Source: G020350405 sp964513655
GTDB taxonomy: Bacteria > Planctomycetota > Phycisphaerae > Sedimentisphaerales > Anaerobacaceae
Direction of reading: 5' to 3'
Assembly: GCA_964513655.1 (NCBI GenBank)
Contig: CAZENQ010000142.1
Coordinates: forward strand, 1 to 5,656
Length of the DNA stretch: 5,656 nt
The notes under the pieces are model-generated. The model did not search any database. It was not told the DNA's origin and saw only the letters and a list, made by a program, of their open reading frames with translations. How positions within the stretch are numbered: position 1 is the stretch's first letter; every line of letters starts with the position of its first letter. Position numbers and translations under genes: made by a program. Of this stretch, positions 1 to 4,626 are shown in pieces.

Positions 1-557
1 TGACCTTATATTCCTTCAGTATAGAAAACTGGGAAAGACCCAAAACCGAAGTCAACGATCTTATGAATCTCTACACTCACTACCTCATCAGGATTCGTCC
101 TACGCTGATGAAAAACAACGTAAAGCTAATGCACCTCGGCCGATTGGCGCAATTGCCCCCAGCGGTAAAAACAGAACTTGCAAAAACCACAGAAATCACC
201 GCCGGCAATACCGGTATGATACTTGCCCTGGCATTAAACTACGGCAGTAGAAGCGAAATAATAGATGCAGCCAAAAAAATCGCTCAAAAATACAAAAAGG
301 GCAAGCTTCGCCTCAAGGATATTGACGAATACTGCATAAGCCGGCATCTATACACTGCCGGTCTTGCCGACCCAGACCTTTTGATACGTACCGCAAACGA
401 AATGAGGGTCAGTAACTTCCTGCTCTGGCAAATCTCATACAGTGAATTCTATGTTACAAAAACTCTTTGGCCCGATTTCAAAAAGTCAGATTTGGAAAAT
501 GCGATACTTGCGTACGCAGGGCGGGAGCGGCGTTTCGGCGATGCCAAGCCGGTCTGA
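1..557 (+). CDS. uppS: Undecaprenyl diphosphate synthase (cis-prenyltransferase), 5'-truncated by window edge
   Basis: UppS adds eight isopentenyl units in cis to farnesyl diphosphate, giving the C55 lipid carrier for cell-wall synthesis at the cytoplasmic membrane face. The frame is open from base 3, so the gene starts upstream. The first visible residues, TLYSFSIENWERP, match the conserved LYxFSxENWxRP block, so the ATG at 63 is internal. The N-terminal part with the catalytic Asp of the first conserved block is not in the window. Further blocks are NTGMILALALNYG, then DPDLLIRTANEMRVSNFLLW, then ISYSEFYVTKTLWPDF, and the C-terminal GRERRFG. The pyrophosphate-binding Arg, Arg and Ser (E. coli R194, R200, S202) and the Mg-binding Glu (E213) are all present. 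The usual RT(G/S)GE reads RTANE. The stop lies 16 bp before cdsA, and uppS-cdsA is a very common bacterial gene pair. Confidence 0.96.
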   Translation, partial: TLYSFSIENWERPKTEVNDLMNLYTHYLIRIRPTLMKNNVKLMHLGRLAQLPPAVKTELAKTTEITAGNTGMILALALNYGSRSEIIDAAKKIAQKYKKGKLRLKDIDEYCISRHLYTAGLADPDLLIRTANEMRVSNFLLWQISYSEFYVTKTLWPDFKKSDLENAILAYAGRERRFGDAKPV

Positions 558-573
558 TTAACCACTGAAAATT

Positions 574-1434
574 ATGCTCAAACACAGATTGCTTTTCGGT
601 ACGTTACTGTCGGCATTTTTTATTGCCGTGGTCGTTCTTGACGGCTGGATGGATGGCTCATTAACCACTTCGCCAGCCGATGATAAGGCTGTACAGGGAA
701 CGATTCTCTGCATTCTTATTGCCGCACTGATAATTCCGGCTCAATTCGAACTTGCCAAACTTGCTGCGGCAAAAGGCTTAAAGATTTTCACCCCTGTTTC
801 GACCATCGCCTCAATTCTGTTTGCGCTGAGCTGGTATTGGCCGCAAATTCTCGAAACGTCACCGCAGATTTATCTACCTCTGCTGGCGGTTTTCTCGTTG
901 ATGGTGCTGTTGTTATACCAATATACCCACTATGGCACTTCAGCAGTATTGGCTAATTGCGGTGCCAATTATTTCTCTATTATCTATCTGGGGCTTTTAA
1001 GCGCGTTCTGTATAGCTATCCGGATTGATTTTGGTCCCCGGCCACTGCTGATGTTTGTTTTTGTTGTAAAATCTGCTGATATAGGAGCTTACACAACTGG
1101 AGTGCTTTTTGGCAGGCACAAGTTTTCGCCGAAGGTCAGCCCCGGCAAGACATGGGAGGGCATGGCGGGCGCGGTGGCAATTGCAATAATAGTTGCTATT
1201 TGCTTCGGCGTGGGTTGTGATATAATGGTGTTGTGGTTGGCAGCAGTTTTTGGTTTTTGTTTCGCCTTTGTCGGCCAGTTCGGCGATTTGGCCGAGTCTA
1301 TGATAAAACGAGATGCCGAGCAAAAAGACGCGGCAAACAAGGTGCCTGGCTTCGGCGGAATATTGGATATAATTGATTCACCGCTGCTCGCCGCGCCGTT
1401 TGCGTATTTGTTCTTTATGTTTAGCTCTCGATAG
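574..1434 (+). CDS. cdsA: Phosphatidate cytidylyltransferase (CDP-diglyceride synthase)
   Basis: CdsA converts phosphatidic acid and CTP to CDP-diacylglycerol and pyrophosphate in the inner membrane, the entry point to phospholipid synthesis. The 286-residue length is normal. It is strongly hydrophobic, with about eight membrane segments (roughly residues 7-23, 42-62, 73-90, 99-116, 131-149, 157-178, 198-213, 217-234, plus a C-terminal one at 270-283). Family blocks are seen at 166-196 (KSADIGAY, then GRHKFSPKVSPGKTWEG) and 234-269 (GQFGDLAESMIKRDAEQKD, then PGFGGILDIIDS). The KR, KD and two Asp (D265, D268) of the C-terminal signature are kept, but the usual His and Arg are Phe260 and Ile266. 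The ATG is the only sensible start: an in-frame stop lies at 559-561 and no Shine-Dalgarno sequence is visible. The stop codon overlaps the ribosome binding site of phoH, suggesting translational coupling. Confidence 0.95.
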   Translation: MLKHRLLFGTLLSAFFIAVVVLDGWMDGSLTTSPADDKAVQGTILCILIAALIIPAQFELAKLAAAKGLKIFTPVSTIASILFALSWYWPQILETSPQIYLPLLAVFSLMVLLLYQYTHYGTSAVLANCGANYFSIIYLGLLSAFCIAIRIDFGPRPLLMFVFVVKSADIGAYTTGVLFGRHKFSPKVSPGKTWEGMAGAVAIAIIVAICFGVGCDIMVLWLAAVFGFCFAFVGQFGDLAESMIKRDAEQKDAANKVPGFGGILDIIDSPLLAAPFAYLFFMFSSR

Positions 1435-1437
1435 AGG
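1433..1437 (+). promoter_or_regulatory. Shine-Dalgarno site for phoH (TTG start)
   Basis: AGAGG sits six bases upstream of the TTG at 1444 and overlaps the cdsA stop codon TAG (1432-1434). It decides the phoH start: without TTG, the first in-frame ATG would be codon 61, which would delete the conserved N-terminal domain. The overlap means ribosomes ending cdsA arrive at the phoH initiation site. Confidence 0.75.
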
Positions 1438-1443
1438 AAAGCT

Positions 1444-2385
1444 TTGGAAGTCACTATACAATTAGATTCAGCTGACAAGCAGCTTGAATTGTTCGGTCCT
1501 TCTGACAGTCACCTTCGCCTTTTGCGCCAATCGCTTGGCGTTCAAATCACGGCTCGGAAATCTAATTTGATAGTCGCGGGCAAAGAAAAAAACGTGAACA
1601 GGGCCGCTGAGATTATCGACAAAATGCAAAAGCGCCTGATTAAGCGAGGCTCTCTTACCACCGGCGATGTAAATGCCTTTATCAGCCGACGTGGTTCGGG
1701 CGCAAGGGGGGCCAGCAGCGAGGCCATTACAGTCTATGCACATAAGAAGGTCATCGAGCCGAACACAAAAGGCCAGTTGAAGTACGTTGAGGCAATGCTG
1801 GCCAAGGACCTTATTTTTTGTATAGGGCCCGCCGGGACCGGCAAGACATACTTAGCTGTCGCCGTCGCGGTTTCGATGCTAAAATGCAAGCAAATCAGGA
1901 GGATTGTGCTTGCGCGTCCCGCGGTGGAGGCCGGCGAGAAACTCGGCTTTCTCCCCGGAGACATACAAGCAAAGGTTAATCCGTATCTTCGTCCTCTTTT
2001 TGATGCCTTGGAAGATATGATGGATTTCACGCAGATGAGGAAATTCATGGAGCTGGATATTATAGAAATCATTCCGCTTGCCTTTATGCGCGGCCGGACG
2101 TTAAACGAAGCAGTCGTCATTTGCGACGAAGCTCAGAACACCTCACCGCTGCAGATGCTGATGGTCCTGACCAGACTGGGGCACGGCTCGAAAATGATAG
2201 TAACAGGGGACATAACGCAGGTTGACCTGCCGGCTGGTCAGAAAAGCGGAATGGTGGAAGCAATTCAAATACTGCGAAGAATCAAAGGTATAGGTTGTGT
2301 GGAATTAACCCAGCAAGACATCGTACGACATCGATTGGTTCAGAATATCGTAAGGGCCTACAAAAAGAAAGTAAAGGCCAAGTAA
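1444..2385 (+). CDS. phoH: PhoH-family ATPase (PhoH-like / YbeZ), TTG start
   Basis: This is a cytoplasmic P-loop ATPase of the PhoH family, whose members act on RNA and are tied to YbeY-dependent rRNA maturation. Residues 3-65 form the conserved N-terminal domain (LFGPSDSHLRLL, then LGVQITAR, then a helix with AAEIIDKM), which looks KH-like. Residues 70-110 are the linker with GDVNAFI and YAHKKVIEPNTKGQ. The ATPase core follows: Walker A GPAGTGKT (128-135), LARPAVEAGEKLGFLPGD (156-173), Walker B VVICDEAQN (224-232), TGDITQVDLP (254-263) and DIVRHRLVQNIVRAY (292-306). The length of 313 residues is typical. The TTG start is backed by a Shine-Dalgarno site six bases upstream and by N-terminal homology. 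It starts 9 bp after cdsA. Co-location with ybeY and a corC-like gene mirrors ybeZYX of E. coli. Confidence 0.95.
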   Translation: MEVTIQLDSADKQLELFGPSDSHLRLLRQSLGVQITARKSNLIVAGKEKNVNRAAEIIDKMQKRLIKRGSLTTGDVNAFISRRGSGARGASSEAITVYAHKKVIEPNTKGQLKYVEAMLAKDLIFCIGPAGTGKTYLAVAVAVSMLKCKQIRRIVLARPAVEAGEKLGFLPGDIQAKVNPYLRPLFDALEDMMDFTQMRKFMELDIIEIIPLAFMRGRTLNEAVVICDEAQNTSPLQMLMVLTRLGHGSKMIVTGDITQVDLPAGQKSGMVEAIQILRRIKGIGCVELTQQDIVRHRLVQNIVRAYKKKVKAK

Positions 2386-2389
2386 ACTT

Positions 2390-2491
2390 ATGGCGAAAAC
2401 TATGGTTCAAAATTCGGGACTTTTGAATTTGCAGTTACGGTTTTATGTTCTTGACTTTTCGTTTTGCGTTTTTGACGGTGTGAATCAATGA
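2390..2491 (+). other. Possible 33-codon leader ORF overlapping the pgpH start (ATGA)
   Basis: An ORF of 33 codons begins with ATG five bases after the phoH stop and ends at TGA 2489-2491, sharing the ATGA overlap with the pgpH start. Its peptide begins MAKTMVQNSGLL and is rich in Leu, Phe and Val. It has no good Shine-Dalgarno site (AAGG lies about 12 bases upstream) and lies wholly in the T-rich, repeat-like spacer. It may therefore be accidental, or may serve only to carry ribosomes from phoH to pgpH. I recognise no protein family. Confidence 0.2.
2418..2480 (+). repeat. Imperfect direct repeat in the T-rich phoH-pgpH spacer
   Basis: The 102-bp spacer (2386-2487) is the only sizeable gap between phoH and pgpH and is clearly more AT-rich than its flanks (about 36% GC by hand count), with strong T bias on the + strand. 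Two similar units begin with GACTTTT, at 2418 and 2453. Each continues through a T-rich stretch containing TTTGC or TTTTGC and ends in ACGGT (2437-2441 and 2475-2479). The resemblance is inexact, with small indels. The look is that of the low-complexity TTTTGA-type intergenic elements I recall from planctomycete-like genomes, but that link is from memory. No hairpin terminator and no good promoter is visible here. Confidence 0.35.
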
Positions 2492-4062
2492 GGTTTTTGA
2501 AAAAGACAAGTCCGCGGCGAAGCCAGCTGCGCAAGAGTATAACCACCGAACGATTCTCGCAGATAAGCCGGATTGCCAACATGGATAGTTTAATCTCAGT
2601 GCTGCTGGTGCTGCTTTTCGTCATCGTTTGTATTTTTATTCTTTCGTTCGGATTACTTCAGCAGGCCCGCTATCGCGAGTTAGTACCCATAACTGTCATA
2701 GTGGCGCTGATTTCTCTGGCTTGCAGCTTTTATATTTATCACTACCAAAGCCGGATAATAACAAACCACGCGAGAGCTCTTGCACTGGCGGGCCTGTTTG
2801 TCCTGCTGTTAGCCACAACCAAAGTCGGTGTGCTGCTGACAAACCAGACTTCATGGGCCACCGGAACGGCCATCACAGCGGCTATCATTTTGACAATTGC
2901 TTATGACCAGCGGTTCGCAATAGGTATGAGTATATTTTACAGTCTGTTTGCCTGTTTGGCAGCGGGACCTCAGATGGACATGAGGCTGTTTTTGACGATG
3001 GCCGCGGGGATTTTCACCTGCTGTTTCTCCCTGAGAGAGATACGCACAAGAATGAAATTGCTTGAGGTCAGCGCATTGGCTTCGGTAATAGTGTTTATAA
3101 CAGCGCTGACGCTGAACTTTCTTACCCAAAAGATGCGGGTGGAGGATGTTTTTAGTAATGCCGGCTGGCATGCGGCCGCGACCATTTTGGCAGGTATGCT
3201 AATTCATAGTTTGCTTCCGGTGATAGAAAAAGTCTTTCGAATAGCAACAAGTATGACGCTGTTGGACTATAGCGATGCGAATCAACCGTTGCTGAAGAGA
3301 CTTGCTATGGAAGCACCCGGGACATTTAGCCACAGCCTGCTGGTAGGCTCGGTTGCTGAGGCGGCCGCCGAGGCTATCGGCAGAAACGGTCTTTTGTGCA
3401 GGGTAGGCGCGTATTACCACGATATTGGCAAAATCAATAAGCCCAGCTACTTTGTTGAGAACGAGATGGGTTTGACCAGTCGGCATAAAGAGCTTTCACC
3501 TGCCATGAGTCAACTGATTATCGTGGGACATGTCAAAGACGGGATAGAAATGGCCAAAGAGTACGGCCTGCCCGCCGTGCTGCGGCAATTTATCGAGACG
3601 CACCACGGCACGACACTAATTGAGTATTTCTACAATGAGGCCAAGAAGAAACATGATGCAGAACAATCGTCCGAGAACTCTGCCGGGCCCTCTGAGAGTG
3701 AATTTAGATACCCTGGGCCGAAGCCACTGGCAAAGGAAGCTGCCATTGTGATGTTGGCCGACACCGTAGAAGGTGCCGTCAGGTCCCTGACGGAAATTAC
3801 CCCAACGAGGATAGAGGCGGCTGTGCACAATATGGCCATGAGGCGCCTGCAGGACGGTCAATTCGATGAATGTGACATGTCCCTACGGGAGTTAAGTCAG
3901 ATAGAAACAAGTGTGTCAAAGACTCTTGCGGCACATTATCACGGGCGAGTTGCATATCCAAAGCCGCCCGATGAGCCGCCCGAACCGCAGAAAAGACACA
4001 AAGTGGGGGTCCCGGAGGAAGCGCAATCCCGCCCCAAGCAGGTCGAGCAAGAGCCCAATTAA
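2488..4062 (+). CDS. pgpH: PgpH-like membrane HD-domain phosphohydrolase (predicted c-di-AMP phosphodiesterase), lacking the extracytoplasmic HDED domain
   Basis: PgpH proteins hydrolyse cyclic di-AMP to pApA with a cytoplasmic metal-dependent HD domain. Residues 1-32 are a basic cytoplasmic leader. About eight membrane segments follow (roughly 34-57, 66-84, 97-117, 122-139, 143-160, 165-181, 194-212, 226-245). The HD domain (about 258-490) is a close family match: NQPLLKRLAMEAPGTFSHSL, GAYYHDIGK, HVKDGIEMAKEYGLP, ETHHGTT, FRYPGPKP, EAAIVMLADTVEGAVRSL and DGQFDECDMSL. All expected metal ligands are present: H282, H311/D312, H348, H372/H373 and D425. A Pro- and charge-rich tail (492-524) looks disordered. 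Classical PgpH has a large extracytoplasmic 7TMR-HDED domain between the first and second membrane segments; here only about eight residues separate them. The ATG at 2488 is the earliest possible start (in-frame stop at 2473-2475), with a weak GGTG seven bases upstream. Met32 (2581) is a less likely alternative. Confidence 0.9.
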   Translation: MRFLKKTSPRRSQLRKSITTERFSQISRIANMDSLISVLLVLLFVIVCIFILSFGLLQQARYRELVPITVIVALISLACSFYIYHYQSRIITNHARALALAGLFVLLLATTKVGVLLTNQTSWATGTAITAAIILTIAYDQRFAIGMSIFYSLFACLAAGPQMDMRLFLTMAAGIFTCCFSLREIRTRMKLLEVSALASVIVFITALTLNFLTQKMRVEDVFSNAGWHAAATILAGMLIHSLLPVIEKVFRIATSMTLLDYSDANQPLLKRLAMEAPGTFSHSLLVGSVAEAAAEAIGRNGLLCRVGAYYHDIGKINKPSYFVENEMGLTSRHKELSPAMSQLIIVGHVKDGIEMAKEYGLPAVLRQFIETHHGTTLIEYFYNEAKKKHDAEQSSENSAGPSESEFRYPGPKPLAKEAAIVMLADTVEGAVRSLTEITPTRIEAAVHNMAMRRLQDGQFDECDMSLRELSQIETSVSKTLAAHYHGRVAYPKPPDEPPEPQKRHKVGVPEEAQSRPKQVEQEPN

Positions 4063-4066
4063 AATT

Positions 4067-4573
4067 ATGCAAATTGAGAGGCAACAGCAAAATATAGTCG
4101 TTCAAATCGCCAAAAACTTCAAAGAGATAGACATCTGTTTGTCCTCACTCGAAAAATTGGTCAAAACAGTCTGCAAGCGCTTTAAACTCTCAAGAACAAC
4201 GGTTAGTGTCGCACTGCTTGGTGATAACGAAATCCGCGAATTAAACAAACGGTATTTGAACCGTGACTATGCAACCGATTGTTTAAGTTTCGACTTATCC
4301 AATGGCCGGGGCAGCAAAACACAAAAAAGTGAATTTGGAAACCTTGATGAATGTGCAAAATCATTCGAGGTCGTGGTCAACGCCGAGATGGCTGTTAGAG
4401 AGGCAGCCCTGCGAGGCCACTCAAGCGAAGCGGAATTGGCACTTTATATAACTCATGGCCTGCTGCACAACCTCGGATTCGATGATTCGGCGCCGGACCA
4501 GGCCAAGAAGATGCGTGATACCGAACATGAAATTTTACAACAGTTCGGTTACGATTTGACAGATGGTTCGTAA
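4067..4573 (+). CDS. ybeY: Endoribonuclease YbeY (16S rRNA maturation factor)
   Basis: YbeY is a small metal-dependent enzyme needed for 16S rRNA 3'-end maturation and ribosome quality control. The 168-residue product shows the family blocks: VSVALLGDNEIRELNKRYLNRD (47-67), TDCLSFDL (70-77), VVVNAEMA (102-109) and the metal motif THGLLHNLGFDD (129-140), followed by the terminal helix with MRDTEHEIL. Two metal-binding His are present (H130, H134), but the third, normally the last residue of HGxLHLxGYDH, is Asp140. The frame is open back to an ATG at 3911, but that would overlap pgpH by 152 bp and add 52 basic residues with no family match, so I start at ATG 4067, four bases after the pgpH stop. 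No Shine-Dalgarno site is visible. The pgpH-ybeY order is that of many Firmicutes, and the phoH and corC-like neighbours fit the ybeZYX cluster. Confidence 0.94.
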   Translation: MQIERQQQNIVVQIAKNFKEIDICLSSLEKLVKTVCKRFKLSRTTVSVALLGDNEIRELNKRYLNRDYATDCLSFDLSNGRGSKTQKSEFGNLDECAKSFEVVVNAEMAVREAALRGHSSEAELALYITHGLLHNLGFDDSAPDQAKKMRDTEHEILQQFGYDLTDGS

Positions 4574-4613
4574 TATTAATCGGTAGCGATGAACAAGGAA
4601 CCAGAAACTAATT

Positions 4614-4620
4614 GAAGGGA
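4614..4620 (+). promoter_or_regulatory. Shine-Dalgarno site for the CorC-like gene (GTG start)
   Basis: GAAGGGA lies six bases upstream of GTG 4627, and an in-frame stop (TGA 4624-4626) directly abuts that GTG. Together these fix the start: nothing further upstream is possible in this frame, and starting further downstream would cut into the first membrane segment. Confidence 0.7.
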
Positions 4621-4626
4621 CATTGA

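Noticed and set aside
997..2120. Several long open frames on the - strand opposite cdsA and phoH
   Set aside because: They are antisense to genes with clear family motifs, give low-complexity products with no recognisable domain, and are explained by the codon bias of the real genes.
2423..2485. Promoter-like hexamers in the phoH-pgpH spacer (TTGAAT with TATGTT 15 bp later; TTGACT at 2451)
   Set aside because: The first pair has poor spacing and a weak -10, the second has no -10 at the right distance, and a T-rich spacer yields such matches by chance.
3911..4066. Extended N-terminus for ybeY from the ATG at 3911
   Set aside because: It would overlap pgpH by 152 bp, where pgpH coding is well supported, and would add 52 basic residues with no YbeY similarity. 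ATG 4067 gives a normal-length protein.
4589..4615. Eight-codon ORF (MNKEPETN) in the ybeY to CorC-like gene spacer
   Set aside because: It is too short to support, has no clear ribosome binding site, and does not overlap the next start.
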